39,390 nucleotides of DNA from Bacteroidales bacterium (GCA_017548445.1 JAFYZZ010000095.1:1-39390), one strand, 5' to 3'; positions 1-7,728 are shown, counted from the stretch's first letter. Notes: generated by a model not told the origin, from the sequence alone. Made by a program: numbers and translations.

Positions 1-21
1 ACACAAAAAATCTGATTTGGC

Positions 22-411
22 CTAATCGTGCCGAAAAAATAATGTTAAAATTGGGGCCGAAGCGGTCCGCTCTTGGGCCGGGGCGTCCGCCGTGACACCG
101 GCCGTAGCCGGGGCCGCGGCGGATTCGCCGGCCTGCGCAAGCATCGCTGCTTGCTCCTGGTTATGATAAATGGTTGGAATTGTGGTGTCTTTCGTGCCCG
201 GGAGGAAGATGCCCAGGGCGAGGGCCGCTACGGCTGCAGCCAGGCCCAAACCGGCCCACTTCACCCAGCCCCAGACGGGGGCGGCGGGGGCGGCATCGGC
301 ATCCAGACGCGCGGACACGGCTTTCCAGACGCGGCGGGAGGGCTTTTCCGCGGCGTCTGCGAGCATCGACCTTACCTGAAGGTCGAAATCGTCCATATGC
401 TTGTCCTGCAT
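22..411 (-). CDS. Putative anti-sigma factor, small single-pass membrane protein
   Basis: This 129-residue protein has a charged cytoplasmic N-terminus (about residues 1-46), one membrane segment at about 50-70 (GLGLAAAVAALALGIFLPG) and a short Ala/Thr-rich tail of about 55 residues. No enzymatic motif is visible. It begins one base after the stop of the ECF sigma gene, with a purine-rich GAAAGG upstream of the ATG, so the two are co-transcribed and probably coupled. In Bacteroidetes, ECF sigma genes are commonly followed by a membrane anti-sigma factor, and the layout here (N-terminal part inside, one helix, small outside part) fits. The function is inferred from position and topology only. 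The external part is unusually short for a FecR-type sensor. An internal ATG at codon 6 is an alternative start. No terminator is visible in bases 1-21 after the stop. Confidence 0.6.
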   Translation of the reverse strand: MQDKHMDDFDLQVRSMLADAAEKPSRRVWKAVSARLDADAAPAAPVWGWVKWAGLGLAAAVAALALGIFLPGTKDTTIPTIYHNQEQAAMLAQAGESAAAPATAGVTADAPAQERTASAPILTLFFRHD

Positions 412-412
412 C

Positions 413-973
413 TTAATACCTTTCTTTAATCTTTGTCTGCAACAGCGTCCTCGCCCGCTGCAACTGCGAGCGAGATGTGGTCTCGGAGATCCCGAGCGCC
501 TCGGCGATCTCCTTGTGCGAATACCCTTCGATCACATACATATTGAAGACCGTCCGGAAACCCGGCGGCAGGGCGGCGATCATCTTCATCAGGTCGTCGT
601 AGCCTATCCGCTGGATGGCGGTCGGGTCGTCGCTGGTGATGTTCCACGCGGCGTCCACGTCTTCGGAGTTCTTGAGTGCGTCCTTCTTTCTGAGACTCAT
701 CAGTGCCGTGTTGACAAAGATCTTGCGGGCCCAGCCTTCGAAGGAGCCTTCTCCCGAATAGCTGTCCAGTTTGGAGAAAAGGGTTACGAAACCATCCTGG
801 AGGATGTCCTCCGCCGCTTCCCTGTCGCCCATATACCGCAGGCAGACTGCGAACATTTTGGCGGACAGGTGGTCGTAGATGGCCTTCTGCGCGCGGCGCT
901 CGCCGCGTTTCGCCCCTTCGATCCATTCTGCTTCCCGAGTGTTAAGATGCTTCTTGTTGGGGAAAAGTTGCAT
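413..973 (-). CDS. RNA polymerase ECF-type sigma factor
   Basis: The 186-residue protein is a group 4 (ECF) sigma factor that would direct core RNA polymerase to a stress or envelope regulon. Region 2 spans about residues 25-95, with the core-binding AEDILQDGFVTLFSKL segment and the FEGWARKIFVNTALMSLRKK -10 recognition helix. Region 4 spans about 130-182, with LPPGFRTVFNMYVIEGYSHK followed by the helix-turn-helix EIAEALGISETTSRSQLQRA. Length is typical. The next gene, one base downstream, encodes a probable membrane anti-sigma factor. The regulon cannot be read from the window. The upstream 74 bases hold a near-consensus -7 box on this strand (999-1006, TATTTTCG, one mismatch to TAnnTTTG), so its promoter assignment is uncertain. 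Confidence 0.93.
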   Translation of the reverse strand: MQLFPNKKHLNTREAEWIEGAKRGERRAQKAIYDHLSAKMFAVCLRYMGDREAAEDILQDGFVTLFSKLDSYSGEGSFEGWARKIFVNTALMSLRKKDALKNSEDVDAAWNITSDDPTAIQRIGYDDLMKMIAALPPGFRTVFNMYVIEGYSHKEIAEALGISETTSRSQLQRARTLLQTKIKERY

Positions 974-1031
974 CCGTTGCCCGTTTTTTTATTTCCTGCG
1001 AAAATAGCCAATTTTTCTCACAAAAAATACA

Positions 1032-1039
1032 TATTTTTG
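1032..1039 (+). promoter_or_regulatory. -7 box of the TPR/envC-like operon
   Basis: TATTTTTG matches the Bacteroidetes TAnnTTTG consensus. The final G is only 8 bases before the ATG at 1048, so the expected transcript start leaves about 5 bases or fewer of leader. No clear TTTG -33 element is seen. Confidence 0.5.
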
Positions 1040-1047
1040 TCTTCGCA

Positions 1048-2292
1048 ATGCGTAGGCTCCTCCCATATCTGGTCCTGTTTCTTTTCGCCTGCAGCCTGCA
1101 CGCGCAGGTGGCGGACGGCACGGACCTGTTCCTGACCGCGGCGGCGGAATATGCGGAGGGCAACCACGCGCTGGCGAAGGAGCATTTCCTCCGGTTGCAC
1201 GCGCAGGATCCGGAAGATGACGCCGTGAACTACTACCTGGGCCTGTGCGAGCTGGCGCTGCAGGAACTGGACGCCGCCGGGGAACATCTCGAAGCGGCCG
1301 CCCGGGCCGACTCGACGAATACCTGGTACATCTATGCCCTCGCTTCGCTCTATGACGCCAAAGGAAACCAGATGCGCGCCGGAGAACTGGTGGAGAAACT
1401 GGTGAAGATGGCTCCGGGCCTGTACAACAACTCCCAGACGCTTTCGATGGTGGCGGACGCCAAGGCGGCCGCCCGGCAGGATTCCGTGGCGCTTTCCTAT
1501 TACAACCAGGCCCTGGAGATGGACCCGGAATACGCCCCGGCGCAGGTGGGCCGGATGGAACTGCTTCGCCGGATGGGCAATTTCCCCGCTTTTTTCGCCG
1601 GCCTGGAAGCGTTCATCCGCAACGATGCGGTCCGGCCGGAGTTCAAGAGCAACTACCTGACCGTGATGATGGACAATATCGACTCCCCGTTCTACTGGGT
1701 TTGGGGCGACACCATCAACCGGCTGGTGGACCTGGACCGCGAGATGCACCCTGCCGACTACGACATCCAGCTGCTCAAGCTGCGTATGTGCTACATCAAG
1801 CAGGACTGGCAGGCGGTGCTCGACCAGTGCGACGTGATGGCCGCCCTGGGGCGCGAAGAGGGGAACAACGACCATCTGGCCGAGGCCCTCTCGATCAAGG
1901 GCGACGTCCTGTATCAGCAGATGGAGGACAGCAAGAAGGCCTACGAGGCTTATGAAGAGGCCCTGAAGGCCGATCCCGACCGCACCTCGGTGCTCAACAA
2001 CTACGCCTACTACCTGTCCCAGGAGGGGAAGCAGCTGCGCAAGGCGCTCAAGATGAGCCGGCGCACCGTGGAGCTGGAACCCGACAACGCCACCTACCTG
2101 GACACCTACGGCTGGCTGCTCTATCTGCTCAAAAAGTCCAAGGAGGCCAAGCCGTATTTCAAGCACGCGATGCTCTATGGCGGCAAGGACAGCGCAGTAA
2201 TCCTGGAGCATTATTCCAAGGTCCTCGAGGCCTTGGGCGAAGACGACCTCGCCTCCTACTACAAGAACCTGTCGGAACAGAAGAGCCGATGA
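1048..2292 (+). CDS. Exported tetratricopeptide repeat protein
   Basis: The 414-residue protein has a signal peptide (MRRLLPYLVLFLFACSLHAQ) and then TPR helices over most of its length. The clearest are at about residues 25-130 (AKEHFLRLHAQDPEDDAVNYY and similar), about 145-185 and about 280-395 (KAYEEALKADPDRTSVLNNY, KALKMSRRTVELEPDNATYL). TPR proteins are protein-protein scaffolds and no catalytic residues are expected. It overlaps the next gene, an EnvC-like activator, by ATGA, so the pair is translationally coupled and probably works together in the periplasm on cell-envelope or division processes. That role is inference. A DUF4292 lipoprotein often lies between these two families in Bacteroides and is absent here. 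Confidence 0.88.
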   Translation: MRRLLPYLVLFLFACSLHAQVADGTDLFLTAAAEYAEGNHALAKEHFLRLHAQDPEDDAVNYYLGLCELALQELDAAGEHLEAAARADSTNTWYIYALASLYDAKGNQMRAGELVEKLVKMAPGLYNNSQTLSMVADAKAAARQDSVALSYYNQALEMDPEYAPAQVGRMELLRRMGNFPAFFAGLEAFIRNDAVRPEFKSNYLTVMMDNIDSPFYWVWGDTINRLVDLDREMHPADYDIQLLKLRMCYIKQDWQAVLDQCDVMAALGREEGNNDHLAEALSIKGDVLYQQMEDSKKAYEAYEEALKADPDRTSVLNNYAYYLSQEGKQLRKALKMSRRTVELEPDNATYLDTYGWLLYLLKKSKEAKPYFKHAMLYGGKDSAVILEHYSKVLEALGEDDLASYYKNLSEQKSR

Positions 2293-3512
2293 AACATCTG
2301 CCGTCCATACTTTGCGCTTTGCTCCTGCTTGCAGCCCTGCCGGGCGCCCGGGCGCAGAACACGGCCGCGCAGGAATCCAAGCGGGCTGCGCTCCAGAAGG
2401 AGATCGCCCAGCTGGAACAGCAGATCAAGGAGAACACCGCGCGCAGCAACAGCGCCCTGGGCGAACTGACCCTCGTCCGCAAGCAGATCGCCACCCAGCG
2501 GAACCTGGTGGAGGAGAGCGAGCGGGAAATCCGGCGGATCTCGGACACCATCGCCGTGCGTGAGGCGGCTGCGGACCGGCTGCAGATGCGCCTGGAGACG
2601 ATGGAGGAGCATTTCCACCGGCTCGTGCGCAATGCCTATAAGAATCGCGACGCGCGCGTGTGGTACTCGTACCTCCTATCCAGCCGGGACCTCGGCCAAG
2701 CCACCCGCCGCTACGCGTATCTGCGCGACCTCTCCGGCGAGATGAACACCCAGGCGCGCAAGCTCAAGCAGCTGCGCGCCGAACTCGGCGAGGAGCTGAT
2801 CCGGCTGGCAGCCCTGCGCAGCGAGGCGGAGAACGTCAAGGCGGAACACGAACAGGAACTCAAGGGGCTCCGGAAGGCCGAACTCCGGTCGGACCAGCTG
2901 GTGACCGACCTGAAGAAAGACAAGAACATCTACCAGAAGCAGCTGAATACCAAGCGCAAGCAGGTGGAGGCGCTGAACCGCGAGATCGAGCGGATCATCG
3001 CGCAGGCCCTCGAGGAGGCCCGGAAGAAGGAACAGGCCGCCAAGAATAAGAAGACGGACGGCCAGAAAACGGATACCAAACCGGCGGTGGACGTCAAGCT
3101 TTCCGGCGAGTTCGCCGCCAACAAGGGCAAGCTGCCCTGGCCGGCCGACGGTCCGGTGGTGGAAGGTTTCGGCAAGCACAACCATCCGGTCTACACGTCC
3201 CTGGTGATGCCTGCCAACAACGGTGTGAACATCGGCCTGTCCCGGGGTGCCGAGGTGCGCGCGGTCTTCGACGGGGAAGTGAAACGCATCATCGTGATGC
3301 CCGGATACGGGCGCTGTGTGCTGGTCCAGCACGGCACCTATTTCACCTTCTACTGCAAGCTCGGCGAGGTTTCCGTGAAATCGGGCGACAACGTCAAGAC
3401 CGGCCAGCGGCTGGGCGCCATCGACACGATCGACGGCCAGACCCAGCTGCATTTCGAGGTCTGGAAAGAGAAGGATCCGGAGAATCCGGAACTGTGGCTG
3501 CGGAAAAAATAG
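2289..3512 (+). CDS. EnvC-like murein hydrolase activator (degenerate M23 domain)
   Basis: The 407-residue exported protein has a signal peptide ending near GARAQ at residue 23, a long coiled coil (about 25-125 and 160-260; heptad-rich QKEIAQLEQQIKENTARSNS), a low-complexity Lys/Gln linker and a LytM/M23 domain at about 300-405. In active M23 enzymes zinc is bound by an HxGxD-type motif and a YxHL-type histidine. Here the corresponding stretches read NNGVNIG and FYCKL, so several ligands are missing, while the terminal LHFEVW is retained. This is the pattern of EnvC/NlpD-type activators, which switch on amidases rather than cut peptidoglycan themselves. Coiled coil plus inactive LytM is the classic EnvC architecture. 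It is coupled to the upstream TPR protein and ends 3 bases from the convergent phosphopantetheinyl transferase gene. Confidence 0.87.
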   Translation: MKHLPSILCALLLLAALPGARAQNTAAQESKRAALQKEIAQLEQQIKENTARSNSALGELTLVRKQIATQRNLVEESEREIRRISDTIAVREAAADRLQMRLETMEEHFHRLVRNAYKNRDARVWYSYLLSSRDLGQATRRYAYLRDLSGEMNTQARKLKQLRAELGEELIRLAALRSEAENVKAEHEQELKGLRKAELRSDQLVTDLKKDKNIYQKQLNTKRKQVEALNREIERIIAQALEEARKKEQAAKNKKTDGQKTDTKPAVDVKLSGEFAANKGKLPWPADGPVVEGFGKHNHPVYTSLVMPANNGVNIGLSRGAEVRAVFDGEVKRIIVMPGYGRCVLVQHGTYFTFYCKLGEVSVKSGDNVKTGQRLGAIDTIDGQTQLHFEVWKEKDPENPELWLRKK

Positions 3513-3515
3513 GAA

Positions 3516-4166
3516 CTAACCCACCACCCACACCAGGACGTGACGGTCGAAGGTGATGTACTCGAGTTCGAGTTCCTCTTCGTATCCGTCCTTGTCCGTG
3601 AAAGTGGCTTCCAGTTCGCCCTCGCCGCGCAGGCGGAAATCTTCAATCTCGATCTGCTCGGCAAAGTCCACCTTGTACTGCGACATCTTCTTGTAGATGG
3701 CTTCCTTGGCGCACCAGTAGATGGCCAGCTGCTCGTTGCGCTCGTCCTCGTCGAGTTCTTCCACTTCCTCGATCTCGTCTTCCGAAAGGGCCTTCTTCTT
3801 GACGGCGGAGAAATCACGGTCCAGCGATTCGCAGTCGATGCCCACCTCCTCCGTGGGGTTGAGGATGACGGCCACGTAGCGCTGCGTGTGGGTGATGCTG
3901 ATGTTGATGGCGGAATTCTCGATGTACGGCTTGCCGTTGTCGTGGTGGCTCAGGTAAACCTTTTCTTCGAACATAGCGTCCAGCAGGGCCCGGACGGCCA
4001 GTTTCTGCTTGCGCAGGGATTCGCTTCGGATGTAGGAGATTTCCTCCATTTCGTCGGAGGGGACGCTTGAGAGTTCGCGGAGTTCCGCTTCGGATTCAGT
4101 GATTTGCCAGACGCCTATGCGCGAGTGATAGTCGTCGTCGAGATCCTTGATGAGATATAGGGCCAT
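3516..4166 (-). CDS. 4'-phosphopantetheinyl transferase superfamily protein
   Basis: The 216-residue protein carries the Sfp-type signature. SITHTQRYVAVIL corresponds to motif 1, VGIDCE supplies the metal-binding Asp and Glu of motif 2, and WCAKEAIYKK is motif 3. It should move phosphopantetheine from CoA to a serine of an acyl or peptidyl carrier protein in the cytoplasm. No carrier-protein gene is nearby, so the partner (fatty-acid ACP or another) is unknown. The frame extends upstream to 4235, but the ATG at 4164-4166 (MALYLIKDL) lies 19 bases after a -7 box and is the sensible start. The protein is rich in Glu, including long acidic helices around the middle. Confidence 0.9.
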   Translation of the reverse strand: MALYLIKDLDDDYHSRIGVWQITESEAELRELSSVPSDEMEEISYIRSESLRKQKLAVRALLDAMFEEKVYLSHHDNGKPYIENSAINISITHTQRYVAVILNPTEEVGIDCESLDRDFSAVKKKALSEDEIEEVEELDEDERNEQLAIYWCAKEAIYKKMSQYKVDFAEQIEIEDFRLRGEGELEATFTDKDGYEEELELEYITFDRHVLVWVVG

Positions 4167-4184
4167 AAATAGTTTATAACGTCG

Positions 4185-4192
4185 CAAAGATA
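4185..4192 (-). promoter_or_regulatory. -7 box of the phosphopantetheinyl transferase gene
   Basis: Read on the minus strand this is TATCTTTG, a full TAnnTTTG match, 18 bases before the chosen ATG. It is back to back with the mdh -7 box at 4204-4211, with only 11 bases between them. Confidence 0.55.
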
Positions 4193-4203
4193 ATGAATTT
4201 TTG

Positions 4204-4211
4204 TATATTTG
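4204..4211 (+). promoter_or_regulatory. -7 box of mdh
   Basis: TATATTTG matches TAnnTTTG. The ATG at 4246 follows after 34 bases, an ordinary leader. The region where a -33 element would lie overlaps the opposing -7 box at 4185-4192. Confidence 0.55.
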
Positions 4212-4245
4212 CGTGTTTTTTCTGAAAGACGTCATTTTATACGAT

Positions 4246-5232
4246 ATGGATTATCTTTCCAATGATAAGCTGGTCATCGTGGGAGCCGCAGGTATGATCG
4301 GTTCCAATATGGCCCAGACTGCGCTGATGCTCAAGCTCACGCCCAATGTCTGCCTGTACGACGTGTATGAACCCGGCCTGCTCGGTGTCGTGGCCGAAAT
4401 CGACCACTGCGCTTTCGAGGGCGCCAATGTCACCTGGTCGACGGATCCCGCCGTCGCCTTCAAGGATGCCAAATATATCGTTTCTTCCGGCGGTGCCCCC
4501 CGAAAGGAGGGTATGACCCGTGAGGACCTGCTCAAGGGCAACTGCCAGATTGCCGAGGAGTTCGGCAAGAACGTGAAGAAGTATTGCCCGAAAGTCAAGC
4601 ACATCGTCGTGATCTTCAACCCGGCGGACCTTACCGGTCTGGTGGTCCTGCTCCACTCTGGCGTCAGGCCCGAGTGCGTGACCACGCTCGCCGCCCTGGA
4701 CTCCACCCGTCTCCAGGAGAGCCTGGCCCGCACCTTCGGCGTGCAGCAGAGCAAGGTGACCGGCGCCTACACTTATGGAGGCCACGGTGAGGTGATGGCC
4801 GTCTTCGCATCCAAGGCCCTCATCGACGGCAAGCCGCTGTCCAAGCTCCCCCTCTCGCCTGAAATGTGGGCGCAGATCAAGTACAAGACCGTCCAGGGCG
4901 GTTCCAACATCATCCGGCTCCGTGGCCGCACCTCCTTCCAGAGTCCGGCCTACAACGCCATCAAGATGATCGAGGCCGCGATGGGCGGCGAGAAGTTCAC
5001 CTGGCCCTCCGGCTGCTATGTCAACAATGCCGACTATCAGAACGTGATGATGGCAATGCCTTCCGTGATTGACGCGGACGGCGTGCATTTCACCGATCCC
5101 GTGGGCACTCCGGAGGAACTGGCCGAACTGAAGGCCTCCTACGAGCACCTCTGCGAGATGCGTGACGAGGTCATCAACCTGGGCATCATCCCGCCGGTAT
5201 CCGACTGGAAGAAGGTGAACCCGAACCTGTAG
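4246..5232 (+). CDS. mdh: Malate dehydrogenase
   Basis: The 328-residue protein belongs to the NAD-dependent lactate/malate dehydrogenase family and should interconvert malate and oxaloacetate in the cytoplasm. In gut Bacteroidales this serves the reductive branch to fumarate and succinate. Visible motifs are the dinucleotide-binding GAAGMIGSN near the N-terminus, the mobile-loop APRKEGMTR (substrate arginines), NPADLTG, LDSTRLQ (the Asp partner of the catalytic pair) and GGHGEVM (the catalytic His). The frame is open from 4201, but the upstream part contains the -7 box, so the ATG at 4246 (MDYLSNDKL) is the start. The protein resembles the Bacteroidetes Mdh type more than classical Ldh. A tRNA-Pro gene starts 23 bases after the stop with no separate promoter visible. 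Confidence 0.92.
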   Translation: MDYLSNDKLVIVGAAGMIGSNMAQTALMLKLTPNVCLYDVYEPGLLGVVAEIDHCAFEGANVTWSTDPAVAFKDAKYIVSSGGAPRKEGMTREDLLKGNCQIAEEFGKNVKKYCPKVKHIVVIFNPADLTGLVVLLHSGVRPECVTTLAALDSTRLQESLARTFGVQQSKVTGAYTYGGHGEVMAVFASKALIDGKPLSKLPLSPEMWAQIKYKTVQGGSNIIRLRGRTSFQSPAYNAIKMIEAAMGGEKFTWPSGCYVNNADYQNVMMAMPSVIDADGVHFTDPVGTPEELAELKASYEHLCEMRDEVINLGIIPPVSDWKKVNPNL

Positions 5233-5255
5233 GCGGAATTTGCACGAAACCGATC

Positions 5256-5329
5256 CGGGGTGTGGCGCAGTTGGCTAGCGCATCTGGTTTGGGACCAGAG
5301 GGTCGAAAGTTCGAGTCTTTTCACCCCGA
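5256..5329 (+). tRNA. tRNA-Pro (anticodon TGG)
   Basis: The cloverleaf closes fully. The acceptor stem is CGGGGTG (5256-5262) with CACCCCG (5322-5328) and discriminator A. The D stem is GCGC/GCGC (5265-5268, 5278-5281). The anticodon stem is TCTGG/CCAGA (5283-5287, 5295-5299) with loop TTTGGGA, giving anticodon TGG. The T stem is GAAAG/CTTTT with loop TTCGAGT. CCA is not encoded (the next bases are CCTA). It sits between mdh and lolD, 23 bases after one and 14 before the other, and is probably part of one transcript. Confidence 0.96.
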
Positions 5330-5343
5330 CCTAGAACCCTGAT

Positions 5344-6003
5344 ATGGAAGCGATTATCGAAGCACGCGGCATCCGAAAGAGCTTCGGGACCCTGGAGGTC
5401 CTGAAGGGGATCGATTTCAGCGCCGCTCCCCGCGAGGTCGTGGCCATTATGGGCGCTTCCGGCGCTGGCAAATCCACCCTGCTTCAGATACTCGGCACGC
5501 TGTCCGCTCCCGACGCCGGCAACCTGTGCATCGACGGGACGGACGTCCTGGCGCTGAAAAGCGACGCGCTGGCCGCCTTCCGCGGCAGGCGCATAGGTTT
5601 CGTGTTCCAGGCGCACCATCTGCTGCCGGAATTCACCGCTGAGGAAAACGTGATGATTCCCGCGCTGATTGCCGGAGTGCCGATGAAAGAGGCGCGTGCC
5701 AAGGCGGTCCGCCTGCTCGACGAAATGGGGCTGGAAGGCCGCCTGGACCATAAATCCGCTGAATTATCGGGAGGTGAGCAGCAGCGCGTCGCCATCGCCC
5801 GCGCCCTGGTGGGCGACCCGGCGGTGCTCTTCGCCGACGAACCCACAGGCAACCTCGACTCCGTGACCAAGCAGGAAATCCACCGGCTCTTCTTCGAACT
5901 GCGCGAGCGGCTCGGGCAGACCATCGTCATCGTGACGCACGATCCGCAGCTGGCGGGCCTGTGCGACCGTACCTTGAATATGAAGGACGGGCGGTTTATT
6001 TAG
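5344..6003 (+). CDS. lolD: LolD-type ABC transporter ATP-binding protein
   Basis: The 219-residue ATPase has a complete set of ABC motifs: Walker [10 protein letters not shown] at about residue 38, Q-loop [13 protein letters not shown], signature LSGGEQQR, Walker [13 protein letters not shown] and the H-loop VTHD. Sequence and length match the MacB/LolD group, which powers release of lipoproteins from the inner membrane or MacB-like export together with a FtsX-type permease. No permease is adjacent, so LolD is the best call but not certain. The ATG lies 14 bases after the tRNA-Pro 3' end with no Shine-Dalgarno sequence, so tRNA processing would leave a very short leader. Its 3' end overlaps the convergent mutY gene by 8 bases. 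Confidence 0.88.
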   Translation: MEAIIEARGIRKSFGTLEVLKGIDFSAAPREVVAIMGASGAGKSTLLQILGTLSAPDAGNLCIDGTDVLALKSDALAAFRGRRIGFVFQAHHLLPEFTAEENVMIPALIAGVPMKEARAKAVRLLDEMGLEGRLDHKSAELSGGEQQRVAIARALVGDPAVLFADEPTGNLDSVTKQEIHRLFFELRERLGQTIVIVTHDPQLAGLCDRTLNMKDGRFI

Positions 6004-7042
6004 GAAGGGCTTCCAGCAGAAGTTCGAAGAGGCGGGGCTTGGCGTAACGTTCAAGTTCCGCTTCTTCGATCCAAAAGTAACCTTCCGGGAGGAGGGGTTC
6101 TTCCGCCGGTTCCCAAAGATAAAAATCCACCAGGAGCGTCCGGTGTGTCAGCTGGTGCTTGACCCCCTTTCTCATTAGCTGCAGATGGCATTTCGGAGCG
6201 GAGCGACCGAGGGGGTCAGGGGGAACCTTCCCCCTGTCATCGGCCCCGCCGGAGAACCGCTCGTCCCGGACGAGCGGTTCGAATAACCCCGCCCAAATGT
6301 CGCCGGTGCCGCGTTTGCGGATGGCGGTGCGGCCTTGGAAACGCACATAGACATAGTCGAAGCGGCGAGTCTGCACGTCGGGGCCTTTCTGCCGGACCGG
6401 CAGCCGGTCCGTCTGCCCGGTGGCCAGGGCTTTGCAGGAGGCGGCGAGGGGGCAGAGCAGACAGGCCGGGGAAGCCGGGGTGCACTGGGTGGCACCGAAA
6501 TCCATCATCGCCTGGTTGAAGTCGCCCGGGCGGTCCTGGGGAATCAGCGACTGGGCGAGGGCGGTAAACTCCTTTTTGGCGGCCGTGGAGCCTACCGGGG
6601 TGGCGATGCCGAAATGCCGGGCCAGCACGCGGTATACATTGCCGTCCACGACGGCGGCCGGAATGCCGAAGGCGAAAGACGCGATGGCGGCGGCGGTGTA
6701 GTCGCCCACGCCTTTCAATGCGCGGATGCCTTCCAGCGTGTCGGGAAACCGGCCCAGCGCGGCGATCTGCCGGGCGGCTGCGTGCAGGTTCCGGGCGCGG
6801 CTGTAGTAGCCCAGGCCCTGCCAGAGCCTGAGGACCTCGTCCTCATCGGCGGCGGCGAGCGCCTGCACGTCCGGAAAGGCCTGCAGGAAACGTTCCCAAT
6901 AGGCCTGCCCCTGGGCGATGCGCGTCTGCTGGAGGATGATCTCGCTCAGCCAGATGGCATAAGGGTCGCGGGTGCGGCGCCATGGAAGGTCCCTGCCGTG
7001 GACGTCGTACCAGTCCAGGATGGTCTCGGAAAAGGAATGCAT
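5996..7042 (-). CDS. mutY: A/G-specific adenine glycosylase MutY
   Basis: The 348-residue base-excision repair enzyme removes adenine mispaired with 8-oxoguanine. Seen in order are [20 protein letters not shown] (catalytic Glu of the IILQQT segment), the helix-hairpin-helix [11 protein letters not shown], the catalytic-Asp segment [15 protein letters not shown], the [4Fe-4S] loop with four Cys in [17 protein letters not shown], and a C-terminal NUDIX-like domain containing KHQLTHR. Length is normal. The linker before KHQLTHR (about residues 248-285) is low in complexity, proline/glycine-rich and encoded by GC-rich palindromes at 6194-6280. It looks like a captured repeat element. The -7 box at 7047-7054 ends only 4 bases before the ATG, so the mRNA is probably leaderless. 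Confidence 0.94.
   Translation of the reverse strand: MHSFSETILDWYDVHGRDLPWRRTRDPYAIWLSEIILQQTRIAQGQAYWERFLQAFPDVQALAAADEDEVLRLWQGLGYYSRARNLHAAARQIAALGRFPDTLEGIRALKGVGDYTAAAIASFAFGIPAAVVDGNVYRVLARHFGIATPVGSTAAKKEFTALAQSLIPQDRPGDFNQAMMDFGATQCTPASPACLLCPLAASCKALATGQTDRLPVRQKGPDVQTRRFDYVYVRFQGRTAIRKRGTGDIWAGLFEPLVRDERFSGGADDRGKVPPDPLGRSAPKCHLQLMRKGVKHQLTHRTLLVDFYLWEPAEEPLLPEGYFWIEEAELERYAKPRLFELLLEALPK
6194..6240. repeat. GC-rich palindromic element inside mutY
   Basis: A G-rich tract leads into an inverted repeat with 9-base arms, 6217-6225 (CAGGGGGAA) and 6228-6236 (TTCCCCCTG), separated by CC. In mutY it reads in frame as the stretch [17 protein letters not shown], which does not resemble any MutY motif. 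The composition (GGAGCGGAGCGACCGAGGGG next to a C/G palindrome) resembles dispersed palindromic repeats that I recall from Bacteroidetes genomes. No second copy was seen in this window, so mobility is inferred. Confidence 0.5.
6254..6280. repeat. Odd-centred 27-base palindrome inside mutY
   Basis: The two 13-base arms (6254-6266 and 6268-6280; outer part GAACCGCTCGT and its complement) are perfect around a single central base at 6267. It encodes the EPLVRDERF stretch of MutY and lies 17 bases from the other inverted repeat, so the two may form one composite element. Confidence 0.6.
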
Positions 7043-7046
7043 ACTG

Positions 7047-7054
7047 CAAAAATA
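7047..7054 (-). promoter_or_regulatory. -7 box of mutY
   Basis: TATTTTTG on the minus strand is a full TAnnTTTG match. Only four bases separate it from the mutY ATG (7040-7042), so transcription should begin at or within a base or two of the start codon. Confidence 0.5.
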
Positions 7055-7084
7055 GCAAATTGTGGGCGTATCCCGTTTTTTTCC

Positions 7085-7092
7085 TATTTTTG
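7085..7092 (+). promoter_or_regulatory. -7 box of the barrel-protein gene at 7117
   Basis: TATTTTTG has a TTG 22 bases upstream (7060-7062), near the usual -33 spacing. The GTG start at 7117 follows 24 bases later behind an A-rich leader. Confidence 0.5.
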
Positions 7093-7116
7093 TATGCTGA
7101 TAAAAACGGATTCAAC

Positions 7117-7728
7117 GTGAGAAAGATCAAGATTGTCTTCTGCATTGCGGCCGCCCTGCTGGCCGGACAGGCCGTATCCGCCCAACAGGAATGGACGGCC
7201 GGCATCGGATATGCCACCACCTCTTTCAACGGGGAGGAGTGCTCCTCCTTCCTCGCCAACCATCCGATGCGCGGTTTCTATGCTGGCGTTAGCCGCGAGT
7301 TTTATTTTTCCGCGCTGGCCGGGCTGACCTTCGAACCGGGCGTCTTCTATGTATATCAGTCCGCCCAGAACGACCGTGACCTCACGCCCAAGTTCATCAA
7401 GATGCACTATCTGTCCCTGCCGCTCAACGTCAAGTACACGGTGGAATTCACGCCTACCATCCGGGGGGCGTTCTTCACCGGTCCCGTGGCGAACGTGGGA
7501 CTTTTGGGCAATGTGTTCGAGAATGACAAGATCGTCACCAACACGAATCTGTCGGACCCGATGCACCGCCTGATCCGGGTGAACGCCCAGTGGGATATGG
7601 GCGTGGCCTTCACCGTGGCCGAGGCCCTTCAGCTGCGCATAAGCTACGCCCTCGGGATGAGCCGGCTCATCCCGGAGCAGAATATACGTTCCAATACCTT
7701 TACGGTAGGCGCGGGGTTCCTCTTCTAG
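7117..7728 (+). CDS. Outer-membrane beta-barrel protein (PorT-like family)
   Basis: The 203-residue protein has a signal peptide (KIKIVFCIAAALLAGQAVSA, cut before QQEWTAGIG) and then alternating strands rich in aromatic residues and Gly (FYAGVSREFYFSALAGLTFE, HYLSLPLNVKYTVEF, ALQLRISYALGMSRLI). It ends in the typical barrel C-terminus FTVGAGFLF. It should be a small 8-strand outer-membrane barrel. The exact role is unknown and the family is common in Bacteroidetes. No ATG is available between the -7 box and the signal peptide, so GTG at 7117 is the start. Its stop shares the palindrome CTAG (7725-7728) with the convergent EF-hand gene. Confidence 0.82.
   Translation: MRKIKIVFCIAAALLAGQAVSAQQEWTAGIGYATTSFNGEECSSFLANHPMRGFYAGVSREFYFSALAGLTFEPGVFYVYQSAQNDRDLTPKFIKMHYLSLPLNVKYTVEFTPTIRGAFFTGPVANVGLLGNVFENDKIVTNTNLSDPMHRLIRVNAQWDMGVAFTVAEALQLRISYALGMSRLIPEQNIRSNTFTVGAGFLF

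Noticed and set aside
7094..7120. Eight-codon upstream ORF whose stop overlaps the GTG start of the barrel gene (GTGA)
   Set aside because: Its ATG begins one base after the -7 box, so it is probably not within the transcript. It may simply be chance.
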